Assembly: GCF_016031635.1 (NCBI RefSeq) | Contig: NZ_JACEGD010000016.1 | Location: forward strand, 149,494 to 213,493 | Direction: 5' to 3' | DNA from: Bradyrhizobium diversitatis | GTDB lineage: Bacteria > Pseudomonadota > Alphaproteobacteria > Rhizobiales > Xanthobacteraceae | DNA: 64,000 nucleotides | Part shown: positions 43,430-51,994 of the stretch, one piece after another | How the letters are laid out: each line of letters begins with the position of its first letter | How positions within the stretch are numbered: the stretch's first letter is position 1 | Notes under the pieces: model-generated | Databases searched by the model: none | What the model was told of the DNA's origin: nothing | Seen by the model: only the letters and a program-made list of their open reading frames with translations | Position numbers and translations under genes: made by a program

Positions 43430-45035
43430 AGGCCCAGGGGCTCACTTCCGAATCCCTGGTTACCTCGACCGAGATCAGATATGGCCCGCCATGAGCCAGT
43501 GCCTTCTCCAGCACGGCCCTGAACGGATCCGGCGCGGTGACGCGCGCGGCCGCGATGCCAAAGGACTCCGCGAGCTTGACGAAATCCGGGTTGACGAGGT
43601 CCGATGCCACCACGCGGCCGTCGAAACGTTCGCGCTGGTCGCGGCGGACGTTGCCATAGGCGTTGTTGTTGAACACCAGCGTCACCACGCCGATGTTGAA
43701 CTGCACGGCGGTCGAAAGCTCCTGCACGCCGAACATGAAGCCGCCGTCGCCTGTGATGGCGACCACCGGCTTGTCGGGATTGGCGACCTTCGCACCAAGT
43801 GCGGTCGGAAAGCCCGAGCCGAGCGTGCCCTGGTAGCCTGAGGTGATGAAGGTGCGTGGCTGATAGACCGGGAAGCCGTACCAGGAAGCGAAGCCGACCT
43901 GCGACAATTCATCCGTGACGATCGCGTTCGCCGGCAGCACCTCGCGCAGGATGTCGAGATAGGCCATCTGCGGCTGGATGCGCTGGATCTCGGCTTGCGC
44001 GGTCGCGGTCGCCTCGCGGATCGCCTCCCGCCGGCCACGGGTGCGCGCATAGCCGGCTTTCTTCACGGCCGCGACGAGATCGGCCGTACCGGCCTTGGCG
44101 TCGGCGACGATGGCCGCATCGGAGGTGATCCGGCGCATCTCGGCCGGGTCGATATCGATCCGAATGGATTTCAGTCCACTCGGTTGATAAGGCCAGCGAA
44201 AGCCCGAGGCCGGCAGCTCCGCGCGGGTGCCGATTGCAATCATCAGATCGGTTGTCGGCCAAAGCTTGTAGGCCGCGGCCATGGTCAGGCCGAGTTCGTG
44301 CGCGTTGGAGACGATGCCGCGGCCGCTGCGGAAGGCGACCACGGGCGCATCGATCATCTCGGCGAGCTCGAGGATCTCCTCGCCCGCCTCGATCGCGCCG
44401 CTGCCGACGAAGATCATCGGCGCCTTGCTGGTCTTGATGCGCGCGGCCGCCTGCCTGACCAGGTCGGGATCGGGCGGCGGTGCGGGCAGCGGCTCCAGCA
44501 CTTGAGCCGCCGCCGTCTCCGCGCGCTGGGTGAAGACGTCCCAAGGCATCTCGACGGAGGCGGGGCCGCGCCGCCCCGACATCATCTCCTGGAACGCGCG
44601 CGCCACGACCGTCGGTGCGTTGCCGGGATATTCGATCCGGTCGGCCCATTTCACATAGGTGCGCAAGGTCGCGAGCTGATCCGGCATCTCGTGCAGATGA
44701 CCGCGGCCCTTGCCGAGGAATTGCGTCGGCACCTGGCCGGTGACGCACAGCACCGGCTCGTTGCAGCCGAACGCCGTGAGCAGTGCCGCGCTGGCATTGA
44801 GCACGCCGGGGCCGGGCACGACGCTGAACACGCCGGGCCTGCCGCTGGAACGCGCGTAGCCGAACGCCATGTAGCCGCAGGCCTGCTCGTGCCGTGCGCC
44901 GATCACCTTGAGCTGGGCCTGGTGGAAGGCGTCGAACAGACCGTAGACCTGCGCGCCGGGCAGGCCGAATACTGTGTCGACGCCGTGGGCGACCAGGCCG
45001 CTTACGATCGCTTCGCCGCCGGTGAGGGTGGTCAT
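43407..45035 (-). CDS. Thiamine-diphosphate-dependent enzyme (acetolactate synthase-like)
   Basis: 542 residues with the three-domain ThDP layout. The N-terminal Pyr domain has the catalytic Glu50 (GARHEQACGYMAFGYAR), a middle domain (GSGAIEAGEEI), and a C-terminal PP domain with GDGGFMFGVQE and the NNNAYG metal/ThDP motif. No FAD site is evident in the middle domain. Members of this group include acetolactate synthase-like and 2-oxoacid decarboxylase or lyase enzymes. It is last in the minus-strand hpa run, 25 nt after the FAH-family gene, so it may handle a 2-oxo acid or succinic semialdehyde released by that pathway. Function not assigned. Confidence 0.85.
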   Translation of the reverse strand: MTTLTGGEAIVSGLVAHGVDTVFGLPGAQVYGLFDAFHQAQLKVIGARHEQACGYMAFGYARSSGRPGVFSVVPGPGVLNASAALLTAFGCNEPVLCVTGQVPTQFLGKGRGHLHEMPDQLATLRTYVKWADRIEYPGNAPTVVARAFQEMMSGRRGPASVEMPWDVFTQRAETAAAQVLEPLPAPPPDPDLVRQAAARIKTSKAPMIFVGSGAIEAGEEILELAEMIDAPVVAFRSGRGIVSNAHELGLTMAAAYKLWPTTDLMIAIGTRAELPASGFRWPYQPSGLKSIRIDIDPAEMRRITSDAAIVADAKAGTADLVAAVKKAGYARTRGRREAIREATATAQAEIQRIQPQMAYLDILREVLPANAIVTDELSQVGFASWYGFPVYQPRTFITSGYQGTLGSGFPTALGAKVANPDKPVVAITGDGGFMFGVQELSTAVQFNIGVVTLVFNNNAYGNVRRDQRERFDGRVVASDLVNPDFVKLAESFGIAAARVTAPDPFRAVLEKALAHGGPYLISVEVTRDSEVSPWAFIHPPKP

Positions 45036-45060
45036 CTGGTTATTCCACTTCGATGATTGT

Positions 45061-45930
45061 TCAGGCTTCGTCGACGACGCCGTTGCGCAAGCGGCCGATA
45101 CCCTCGGCCTCGACCTCGACGACGTCGCCGGGCTTCAGGTACCGCGGCGGATCGAACCGTGCGCCCGCGCCGGTCGGCGTGCCCGTGACGATGATATCGC
45201 CGGGCACGAGGGTTGCGAAGGTCGAGATATAGTTCACGAGATAGCGGAACGGAAACATCAACCGGCTGGTGCGATCGTCCTGCCTGAGTTCGCCGTTGAC
45301 ATGCGTGGTGAGCCTGATGTCCGCAATCTGCGATTCCGATGTGTAGGGCACGAGCCACGGACCCAAGCTGCCGCTGGAGTCGAAGTTCTTGCCCTGGGTG
45401 ACGTTGAACTTGGCGTGGCGCAGCCAGTCGCGCACCGAGCCCTCGTTACAGAGCGTCAGCGCGGCGATGTGATCGAGCGCGGCACTTTCGGGAATGTGCC
45501 GGCCTTGCTTGCCGATCACCAGCACGATCTCGCCCTCATAGTCGAGCTGCGCGGACGCGCGTGGGCGCACCAGCGGCGTGTCGTGCCCGACGAAGGAGCG
45601 CGGCGAGCGCATGAACATGCTGGGATATTTCGGCGCGTCCTGGCCGTCTCTGTACTCGGCGTTGCGGTCGGGATAGTTGACGCCGATGCAGATGATTTTC
45701 TCCGGCGCGGGCACCGGCGGCAGCCACGTGATCTCGCTGAGCGCGTGATCGGGTGCGCGCCCGGCAGCCTCTTCGGCGAGGTTCAAGAGCTTGCCTGCCG
45801 CGATCACCTCGCGCAGCGTCGGATAGTCCTTGCCGTAACGCGCGGAGAGATCGACGAGGCCGCCGTCCACGACGGCGCCGTAGCGGGTGTCACCTTTGAA
45901 GGAATAGGTGGCGAGGCGAGGGAGTTTCAT
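45061..45930 (-). CDS. Fumarylacetoacetate hydrolase family protein (HpaG-like, one-domain)
   Basis: 289 residues. It has the FAH fold with IICIGVNYPDRNAEY, the metal-binding Glu132 and Glu134 in LDYEGEIVLVIG, and GDIIVTGTPTGAG near the C-terminus. The third ligand position is Glu163 (CNEGSVRD) where most members have Asp. In the homoprotocatechuate pathway a decarboxylase/isomerase (HpaG) is needed for the 5-oxo-pent-3-ene-1,2,5-tricarboxylate step; E. coli HpaG is two FAH domains, whereas this gene encodes one, with HpaF separate. Position downstream of hpaD and upstream of the ThDP gene on the same strand supports this. General FAH activity is certain at family level, the exact substrate is not. 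Confidence 0.8.
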   Translation of the reverse strand: MKLPRLATYSFKGDTRYGAVVDGGLVDLSARYGKDYPTLREVIAAGKLLNLAEEAAGRAPDHALSEITWLPPVPAPEKIICIGVNYPDRNAEYRDGQDAPKYPSMFMRSPRSFVGHDTPLVRPRASAQLDYEGEIVLVIGKQGRHIPESAALDHIAALTLCNEGSVRDWLRHAKFNVTQGKNFDSSGSLGPWLVPYTSESQIADIRLTTHVNGELRQDDRTSRLMFPFRYLVNYISTFATLVPGDIIVTGTPTGAGARFDPPRYLKPGDVVEVEAEGIGRLRNGVVDEA

Positions 45931-45948
45931 AGGCAATCTATCTCTCTT

Positions 45949-46075
45949 GTCGTCCCGGCGAACGCCGGGACCCATACCGCGTGATCTATCGATAGCGCGC
46001 GATGGCAATCCCGAACGACCAAACTTCGCCAAACTCCTCCCTGTGGTTATGGGTCCCTGCTTTCGCAGGGACGAC
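45949..46075. repeat. Intergenic palindromic repeat, family B (copy 3)
   Basis: GTCGTCCCGGCGAACGCCGG and GGGTCCCTGC...GCAGGGACGAC arms with inner CTCCCTGTGGTTATGG. It fills the 174-bp gap between hpaD and the FAH gene. Confidence 0.85.
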
Positions 46076-46104
46076 GGGGAGAGAGGCTGAGCCTGTCACC
46101 GGCA

Positions 46105-47088
46105 TCAGTCCGCCACCAGCACGTCGGCCACGAATTTCGGCTCGCGCACGGCCTGGCCCGAAAACGGCGAGCCCTGCTCGAACCAGGAGCGCGGCGCGGG
46201 TGCGCCCCACAGCGTCTGGCGGCGCGGATCGCGCAGCGACCAGCGCAGCGGCTCGTGGTCGTGATCCCCCGTGAAGTAGTCGCTGGTGTAGAGCTCGAGG
46301 CGGTGTCCGTCGGGATCGCGCACATAGAGGAAGAACGCGTTCGAGATGCCGTGGCGTCCCGGTCCGCGCTCGATGTTCTTCACGAAACCTTGCGAAGCCA
46401 TGACATCGCAGAGATGGATGATGTTCATCGCCGTCGGCGTCCAATAGGCGAAATGGTGCAGGCGCGGACCCTTGCCGTTGGTAATGGCGAAATCATGGAC
46501 GTTGCCCTTGCGATGCATCCAGGCCGCGGCGATGCGCCCGTTCGGGCCGTCCTCCTCGGCATATTCAGTGAGGCGGAAGCCGAGCCGGGCGTAGAATTCC
46601 ATCGTGTCCTGCACTTCGGCAGCGAAGACGTTGAAATGATCGAGCCGCTGCGGATGGCACCCCCTGTAGAGGTCGTAGCGGCGCAGCATATGAGGCCGCC
46701 GGTCCATCGAGGCGTAGAGCTCGATCTGGAAGCCGAAGGGATCGGTGAACTGCAATGTGCGGGCCTGGAACGGCTGATCGACGAAGGCGTAGGCCAGGCC
46801 GTTCTCCGAGAGAAACGCGGCGGCCTTGTCGAGATCCCCGTCGTTGCCGACCTTGAAGCCGAGCCGCGCGCAGGCCGGCGCTGCCGCCTTGCGCAGCACC
46901 AGCGAGTGATGCTGGTGCTCCTCGGCCGCGCGCAGGTAAACGACATCGTCGTCGGCATCCTCGGCATGTAGGCCGACGATGGTCTCGTAGAACTCCCGGC
47001 TCAGCTTCAGGTCGGTGACGTCGAGCACGACGTGGCTGGAGCGGATGATGTTGAACGGCGGCTCGAAGACGTGTTGCGGTACGGGCAT
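46105..47088 (-). CDS. hpaD: 3,4-dihydroxyphenylacetate 2,3-dioxygenase (homoprotocatechuate 2,3-dioxygenase)
   Basis: 327 residues, extradiol dioxygenase of the two-module VOC type. Compared with Brevibacterium homoprotocatechuate 2,3-dioxygenase, every key site is kept with a constant shift: metal ligands His151 (LDHFNV), His212 (LHHFAYW) and Glu265 (HRLELYTSDY), the catalytic His198 (NVHDFA), and second-sphere Arg241, His246 (RGPGRHG) and Tyr255. It cleaves 3,4-dihydroxyphenylacetate to 5-carboxymethyl-2-hydroxymuconate semialdehyde. It follows hpaE in the minus-strand operon, separated by a repeat-containing gap. The enzyme that makes homoprotocatechuate (HpaBC) is not in the window. Confidence 0.93.
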   Translation of the reverse strand: MPVPQHVFEPPFNIIRSSHVVLDVTDLKLSREFYETIVGLHAEDADDDVVYLRAAEEHQHHSLVLRKAAAPACARLGFKVGNDGDLDKAAAFLSENGLAYAFVDQPFQARTLQFTDPFGFQIELYASMDRRPHMLRRYDLYRGCHPQRLDHFNVFAAEVQDTMEFYARLGFRLTEYAEEDGPNGRIAAAWMHRKGNVHDFAITNGKGPRLHHFAYWTPTAMNIIHLCDVMASQGFVKNIERGPGRHGISNAFFLYVRDPDGHRLELYTSDYFTGDHDHEPLRWSLRDPRRQTLWGAPAPRSWFEQGSPFSGQAVREPKFVADVLVAD

Positions 47089-47112
47089 TGGCGTTTCCCC
47101 TCGTTAGGCCCC

Positions 47113-47213
47113 GTCATCCGGGGCGGTCCGCAGGACCGAACTATGGTGCGCAATTGCGCACTTGAGAATCTCGAGGTTCCGGGTCCGATGCTTCGCATCG
47201 TCCCGGAACGACG
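47113..47213. repeat. Intergenic palindromic repeat, family A (copy 6, diverged)
   Basis: GTCATCCGGGGCGGTCCGC...CTCGAGGTTCCGGGTCCG...CGTCCCGGAACGACGG, with a TGCGCAATTGCGCA palindrome in its centre. It lies in the 131-bp gap between hpaE and hpaD. Confidence 0.75.
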
Positions 47214-47219
47214 GCGGTT

Positions 47220-48758
47220 CTACGTTCCCAATCTCTGAATCTTGTGCGTGCCCCGCGCCAGCGAGACGTGCTTGGTTTCCATGTAGAAGTCGAACGAGTA
47301 ATCGCCGCCGTCGCGGCCGATGCCCGAGGCCTTCATGCCGCCGAACGGCGTCGGCAGATGGCGGACGTTCTCCGAGTTCAGCCAGATCATGCCGGCCTCC
47401 AGCGCATCGGCCACGCGCAGCGCCCGGCCCATGTCGTTGGTCCAGACATAGCCGGTGAGGCCATAGCGGATGTCGTTGGCGATCTCGATCGCGTCCGTCT
47501 CGCCCTTGAACGGCAGCACGGTGAGGAACGGCCCGAACACCTCCTCCTGCGCCACGCGCATCTTGCCGTGCGCGCCGGTCACCAGCGTCGGCTCGACGTA
47601 ATGTCCGCCGCCGGGGCCGTCATAGGCCTTGCCGCCGACAGCGATCGTCGCGCCGTCCTCGCGCGCGACGTCGAAATAGGAGCAGACCTTGGCGAGGTGC
47701 CGCTCGTGGATCAGCGGCCCGATCTCGGTGGCGGGATCAAGGGGATGGCCGACCTTCAGAGCCTTCACGCGCGCCGTCAGCTTCTCGACGAACTTTTCCG
47801 CGATGCTCTGCTGGATCAGCAGGCGGCTCGACGACGTGCAGCGCTCGCCGTTGAGCGAGTAGATCATGAACACGACGGCATCGAGCGCGCGGTCGAGATC
47901 GGCGTCGTCGAACACGATGACGGGGTTCTTGCCGCCGAGCTCGAAATGCACGCGCTTCAGGGTCGGCGCACCCTGCATCATGATGGCCGAGCCCGTCGCG
48001 CTTTCGCCGACGAAGCCGATCGCCTTGATGGCGGGATGCTCGGTCAACGCCTTGCCGGCCTCTTCACCGAAGCCGTGCACGGTGTTGAGCACGCCGTCGG
48101 GCACGCCGGCTTCCTTCACGAGCTTCGCCAGGATGGAAGCCGTCACCGGCGACCATTCGGCCGGCTTGTGCACGACGGTGCAGCCCGCAGCGAGGGCAGG
48201 GGCGATCTTCCAGGTCGAGAGCATGAACGGCGTGTTCCACGGCGTGATCACGCCGACGGGGCCGATCGGCACGCGCGTCGAGACGTTCCAGTGCTCGTCG
48301 CTCGGCGTGTTGAGGCCGTCGCGCGCCTCCGCGCATTTGTCGGCGAAGAAGCGGAAATTCTCGGCGGCGCGGATCGCGGCCTTGGCCATGAAACGATAGG
48401 CCTGGCCGGTGTCGATGCATTCGAGCACCGCGATGTCTTCGGCATTGTCCTCGATTGCATCGGCCACCCGATGCAGCAGTTTGCGCCGCATCGCCGGTCC
48501 CATGTCGCGCCAGGACTTGAACGCAAGCGCAGCCGCGGTTGCCGCAGCGTCGATGTCCTCCGCATTGCCGCGGGCAACGCTCGCGAGCACGGCGCCATCG
48601 ACCGGCGATTTCGTCTCGAACGTTGCGCCCGAGATCGAGGCGACGACCTTGCCGTCGATCATGTGGCCGATGCCGTTGGCCCGCAACGTCTTCAAGAGCG
48701 GTGCGACGCGGTCGCGATTGGCCTGGAACACATCGGCTTTCGGCGTGGGCTTATCCAT
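47220..48758 (-). CDS. hpaE: 5-carboxymethyl-2-hydroxymuconate semialdehyde dehydrogenase
   Basis: 512 residues, aldehyde dehydrogenase superfamily. The catalytic residues are visible: Asn175 (PWNTPF), Glu273 (FELGGKNP) and Cys307 (GERCTSS). It oxidises the ring-cleavage aldehyde from HpaD to the corresponding acid with NAD. It starts at 48758 and its first 8 bases overlap the hpaF stop, so hpaF and hpaE are translationally linked. The N-terminal 30 residues (TPKADVFQANRDRVAPLLKTL) are longer than in E. coli HpaE but are typical of rhizobial copies. Some annotation pipelines would call it betaine-aldehyde-dehydrogenase-like; the neighbours decide for HpaE. Confidence 0.9.
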   Translation of the reverse strand: MDKPTPKADVFQANRDRVAPLLKTLRANGIGHMIDGKVVASISGATFETKSPVDGAVLASVARGNAEDIDAAATAAALAFKSWRDMGPAMRRKLLHRVADAIEDNAEDIAVLECIDTGQAYRFMAKAAIRAAENFRFFADKCAEARDGLNTPSDEHWNVSTRVPIGPVGVITPWNTPFMLSTWKIAPALAAGCTVVHKPAEWSPVTASILAKLVKEAGVPDGVLNTVHGFGEEAGKALTEHPAIKAIGFVGESATGSAIMMQGAPTLKRVHFELGGKNPVIVFDDADLDRALDAVVFMIYSLNGERCTSSSRLLIQQSIAEKFVEKLTARVKALKVGHPLDPATEIGPLIHERHLAKVCSYFDVAREDGATIAVGGKAYDGPGGGHYVEPTLVTGAHGKMRVAQEEVFGPFLTVLPFKGETDAIEIANDIRYGLTGYVWTNDMGRALRVADALEAGMIWLNSENVRHLPTPFGGMKASGIGRDGGDYSFDFYMETKHVSLARGTHKIQRLGT

Positions 48759-49149
48759 GGGCGGCCTCCGCTTTCAGGGCGTCGTGGATGTTGTTGCGCT
48801 TCCAGCTGGTTTCCTTGTCGTTGATCTGCATGTCGAACGACAGGGCGAACCTGCCGGCGGCAAAGACGGGATCGAGATGTCTTGAGAGCGCCTGGAAGAT
48901 TTGCTCGCCGGCCTTCTGGCGCGTTTCGAGATCGCGGCCCTCGCCGATGCGCAGCACCATGTCGAGAAAGCCGTAATCCTGGCGGGCGTCCGCGATCGCA
49001 TAATGCTCGCACCTGACGGCGCGAACGCGGATGCCGCCGAGCGGGAAGATGCCGGTCTCGCTGGCTGCCTTGCGCACGACCTCACACACCGTGCCGATGT
49101 CGAGACGGCCGTCGAGATTGGCCGAATATTCGATCGTGAAGTGCGGCAT
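48751..49149 (-). CDS. hpaF: 5-carboxymethyl-2-hydroxymuconate delta-isomerase
   Basis: 132 residues, of the CHMI/tautomerase superfamily. The catalytic N-terminal proline follows the initiator Met (MPHFTIEYSANL), and IRVRAVR with the active-site Arg is present. It tautomerises 5-carboxymethyl-2-hydroxymuconate. The start at 49149 is fixed by the need for Pro1. It is 31 nt after hpaH and overlaps hpaE by 8 nt, so the three are one transcription unit. Confidence 0.92.
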   Translation of the reverse strand: MPHFTIEYSANLDGRLDIGTVCEVVRKAASETGIFPLGGIRVRAVRCEHYAIADARQDYGFLDMVLRIGEGRDLETRQKAGEQIFQALSRHLDPVFAAGRFALSFDMQINDKETSWKRNNIHDALKAEAAHG

Positions 49150-49180
49150 CGCCGTTTCACTCCCTGTCTTGTTGTTCGCC

Positions 49181-49987
49181 TTAAGCGAAGTAGCAACTCA
49201 CCGAGCCGTAGGCGCCATAATCGGCCTGAATTGTGTCGCCCTTGCGGGTCTCGATCGGACGGATAAAGGATCCCGCGAGCACGACCTGGCCGGGCTCCAG
49301 CGCAAGGCCGAGCGGCGCGATCTTGTTGGCGAGCCAGGCCACGGCCGTGGCGGGATGATTGAGCACGCCGGCGGCAAGGCCCGTCTCTTCCAGCTGGCCG
49401 TTCTTGAAGCACAGCGCACCGATCCAGCGCAGATCCGCGTCAAGCGGACGGATCGGCCGTCCTCCGAGCACGATGCCGGCATTCGCCGCATTGTCGGCGA
49501 TGGTGTCGAAAATCTTCCGCGTCGCTTTCGTGGTCGGATCGACGCGTTCGATCCGCGTGTCCAGGATCTCCAGCGCCGGCACGACGAAATCGGTGGCGTT
49601 GAGGACATCGAACATCGTGCAATCGGGCCCAGAGAGCCGTTTGCTCATGACGAAGGCCAGCTCGGCCTCGACGCGCGTCGCGATGAAGCGCTCGGTCGGA
49701 ACGATCCCGCCATCGGCGAAGAACATGTCGTCGAGCAGCACGCCGGAATCGGGCTCGTCGATATTGAGCGCGCTCTGCATCGCCTTCGAGGTGAGGCCGA
49801 TCTTGTGGCCCTTGACGATGCGCCCTTCGGCGATCTTGACCTCGACCCAGGCCTTCTGAATCGCGTAGGCATCGGCGATGGTGATCTCGGGAAAATCCCG
49901 CGACAGCTGCCGGATCTGCGTGCGGGTCTTCTCCGCCTGGTGCAGACGCCTCGCGCAAGCTCGGATATCGTCGTCGGAAAGCGCCAT
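49181..49987 (-). CDS. hpaH: 2-oxo-hept-3-ene-1,7-dioate hydratase
   Basis: 268 residues, the same length as E. coli HpcG/HpaH (267). The magnesium ligands Glu107, Glu109 (RVEAELAF) and Glu140 (VPALEILDTRI) align one residue off from E. coli Glu106, Glu108 and Glu139; Lys62 in KGHKIGLTS is also conserved. It hydrates 2-oxo-hept-3-ene-1,7-dioate to 4-hydroxy-2-oxoheptanedioate, the substrate of the HpaI aldolase encoded at 51995. It is the first gene of the minus-strand operon, with its promoter next to hpaR. Confidence 0.93.
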   Translation of the reverse strand: MALSDDDIRACARRLHQAEKTRTQIRQLSRDFPEITIADAYAIQKAWVEVKIAEGRIVKGHKIGLTSKAMQSALNIDEPDSGVLLDDMFFADGGIVPTERFIATRVEAELAFVMSKRLSGPDCTMFDVLNATDFVVPALEILDTRIERVDPTTKATRKIFDTIADNAANAGIVLGGRPIRPLDADLRWIGALCFKNGQLEETGLAAGVLNHPATAVAWLANKIAPLGLALEPGQVVLAGSFIRPIETRKGDTIQADYGAYGSVSCYFA

Positions 49988-50017
49988 CTCTAGTCTGACA
50001 AATCGTGGTGGCCGGAG

Positions 50018-50046
50018 ATACTTAACATGTTAAATGAATGCGTCAA
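50018..50046 (-). promoter_or_regulatory. Candidate promoter of the hpaH operon with HpaR operator palindrome
   Basis: On the minus strand TTGACG (50041-50046) and AAGTAT (50018-50023) are 17 bp apart, an acceptable -35/-10 pair about 30 bp ahead of the hpaH start. The perfect 12-bp palindrome TTAACATGTTAA (50022-50033) overlaps the -10 and spacer. On the plus strand CTGACA (49995-50000) and GATACT (50017-50022), 16 bp apart, could serve hpaR, and the same palindrome covers its downstream edge. An HpaR (MarR) dimer bound here would block both directions. Confidence 0.55.
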
Positions 50047-50098
50047 GCACAATTCGGGCTTGCTGCACTGCAAACATTCTGCGGATTGAAGGGATGTC

Positions 50099-50629
50099 AT
50101 GACGAAGAAATCCGCCGATCCCGCCAACGGAGGCGCGCCTGCCGCGGGACCTGCCGCGAGACAGGTGCCGATGCGCGACTTCTCGCGCTCGCTGCCGATG
50201 TCGCTGCTGCGGGCCCGCGAGGCGGTGATGCGGCAGTTTCGTCCCTCACTGCGCGAGCACGGCTTGACCGAGCAGCAATGGCGCATCCTGCGGGCGCTCG
50301 CTTCCATCGAGGCGGTCGAGGTCACGGAACTCGCGCGCACGGCGTTCCTGCTGGGGCCGAGTCTGTCGCGCATCCTGCGCGATCTCGAAGCGCGCAATCT
50401 GATCGAGCGCAAGACCGCCAAGGCGGATCAACGCCGCAGCGTGGTCTCGATCTCGAAGGACGGCGTGAAGCTGATGGCCTCGGTTGCGCCGACGTCGGAA
50501 GCGATCTACGCGGAGATCACGCGCCGCTTTGGCGCACGCAAGCTTGCCGAATTGCAGGAGATGCTCGGCGAGCTCGAACGGAGTCTCGCGGGGCTCGGCG
50601 CCAGCGAGGAAGCAAGTCCCGAGGAGTGA
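50099..50629 (+). CDS. hpaR: MarR family regulator of homoprotocatechuate degradation, HpaR
   Basis: 176 residues. The first 30 residues are a disordered Ala/Gly-rich extension (PANGGAPAAGPAARQ). The winged-helix core contains HGLTEQQWRILRAL, VEVTELARTAFLLGPSLSRILRDLEARNLIERK (recognition helix), and the wing KADQRRSVVSISKDG. HpaR proteins repress the hpa meta-cleavage genes and are relieved by homoprotocatechuate or hydroxyphenylacetate. It is divergent from hpaH across a 111-bp region with a palindrome. It is followed by an LDH2-type dehydrogenase and the HpaI aldolase on the same strand. Confidence 0.9.
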   Translation: MTKKSADPANGGAPAAGPAARQVPMRDFSRSLPMSLLRAREAVMRQFRPSLREHGLTEQQWRILRALASIEAVEVTELARTAFLLGPSLSRILRDLEARNLIERKTAKADQRRSVVSISKDGVKLMASVAPTSEAIYAEITRRFGARKLAELQEMLGELERSLAGLGASEEASPEE

Positions 50630-50746
50630 GAGCAGATATGCGCTCCCATGCGGCAGCGGCCATAGACATGGTCGCGTTTTTTCGCTCAAGTGCCGCCGAA
50701 GCCGATCGCTGCAAAGTCGGCGCCGGGGAGAGGCAGACAGGCCGTC

Positions 50747-51832
50747 ATGGTCACCATTCAGGTCCAGAAGCTGATCGACTTCGTCACCGAAGTCTTCGCG
50801 CATGCGCAGTCTTCGCCGGAGGAGGCCAGGCGTATCGCCACCTATCTGACCACGGCGAACCTGACCGGCCATGACAGCCACGGCGTGATCCGCATTCCCG
50901 TCTATATCCGCTGGCAGAAGACCGGATCGGTCGTCCCAAATCAGAACGCGGAGGTCGTGCTCGACACGCCCTCGCTCGCGGTGATCGACGGCAAGTTCGG
51001 CTACGGCCAGACCGTGACGCCGCAGGCGGTCCAGATCGGCATCGAGAAGTGCAGGAAGGCCGGGCTTGCCGCGGTCGCGCTGCGCAACGCCGGCCATATC
51101 GGCCGTGTCGGCGACTGGGCCGAGATGGCCGCGGCCGAAGGTCTCGTCTCCGTGCATTTCGTCAATGCCGCAGGCTCGCTGCTGGTCGCCCCGTTCGGCG
51201 GCGTCGAGAAGCGGCTGTCGACTGCGCCGTATTGCGTCGGCATCCCGCGTGAGGGCCGGGACTCGATCGTGCTGGATTTTGCAACTTCGGTCGTCGCCGA
51301 GGGCAAGGTGCTGGTCGCGAGCCGCGGCGGCAAGAAGCTGCCGAAGGGCGCACTGGTCGATTCCGACGGCACCTTGAGCGAGGATCCGGCCGTGCTCTAC
51401 GGACCCTATACGCCGGACGGGCCGCGCGATCACACCAAGGGAACGGGCGCAATCCGTGCCTTCGGCGAGCACAAGGGATCGGGCCTCGCCTTCATGTGCG
51501 AGCTCCTGGGCGGCGCGCTCACCGGAACCGGCGCTACCTCGGGCGGGCGGCGCTTTGCCAACGGCATGCTGGCGTTCTATGTCGATCCGAAAGTCGTCGA
51601 CACCTCCAGCCTTTTCGACGCCGAAGTCACGCGCTATGTCGATTTCATCCGCGCCACCAAGCCGATGGCCGGGGTCGATCAGGTGCTGATTCCGGGCGAT
51701 CCGGAGCGAAAGACCCGCGCTGAGCGGACCCGGAACGGCATCCCCTTGCCGGATGACACCTGGGCGGCAATAGTGAACACCGCCCGCGAGGTCGGCGTCA
51801 GCGAAGTCAGCATCCAGAGGGCGACGGCTTAG
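50747..51832 (+). CDS. Malate/lactate/ureidoglycolate dehydrogenase family (LDH2/MDH2) protein
   Basis: 361 residues of the NAD(P)-dependent 2-hydroxyacid dehydrogenase type unrelated to L-lactate dehydrogenase. The motifs are GHDSHGVIRIP (catalytic His45), RNAGHIGRVGDW (His117), GTGAIRAFGEHKGSGLA, and ATSGGRRFANGMLAF. It reduces or oxidises a 2-oxo/2-hydroxy acid, which could be tartronate semialdehyde, 2-oxoheptanedioate or malate. The start at 50747 (MVTIQVQKL) follows GGGGAGAGG; a longer start at 50690 lacks similarity. It lies between hpaR and the HpaI-type aldolase, so it likely handles a 2-oxo acid in the same route. Confidence 0.85.
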   Translation: MVTIQVQKLIDFVTEVFAHAQSSPEEARRIATYLTTANLTGHDSHGVIRIPVYIRWQKTGSVVPNQNAEVVLDTPSLAVIDGKFGYGQTVTPQAVQIGIEKCRKAGLAAVALRNAGHIGRVGDWAEMAAAEGLVSVHFVNAAGSLLVAPFGGVEKRLSTAPYCVGIPREGRDSIVLDFATSVVAEGKVLVASRGGKKLPKGALVDSDGTLSEDPAVLYGPYTPDGPRDHTKGTGAIRAFGEHKGSGLAFMCELLGGALTGTGATSGGRRFANGMLAFYVDPKVVDTSSLFDAEVTRYVDFIRATKPMAGVDQVLIPGDPERKTRAERTRNGIPLPDDTWAAIVNTAREVGVSEVSIQRATA

Positions 51833-51840
51833 ACGTGTTT

Positions 51841-51963
51841 CGTCATTGCGAGGCGCGCCAGTGACGGAGCAATCCAGAGTGTCATGGCGGAGAAATTCTG
51901 GACTGCTTCGCGGAGCCCGTCATCGGGCCGCGCTCCGCGCGGGCCCGGTGGCTTGCGACGACA
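51841..51963. repeat. Intergenic palindromic repeat, family C (copy 2, diverged)
   Basis: CGTCATTGCGAGGCGCGCCA...GAGCAATCCAGAG is followed by TCTGGACTGCTTCGC...GGCTTGCGACGACAG; the arms match the family C unit at 6366 but with an insertion in the right arm. It lies between the LDH2 and HpaI-type genes. Confidence 0.75.
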
Positions 51964-51994
51964 GTGAGTGAGTTCAACAAAGAAGGAAGGCAAC

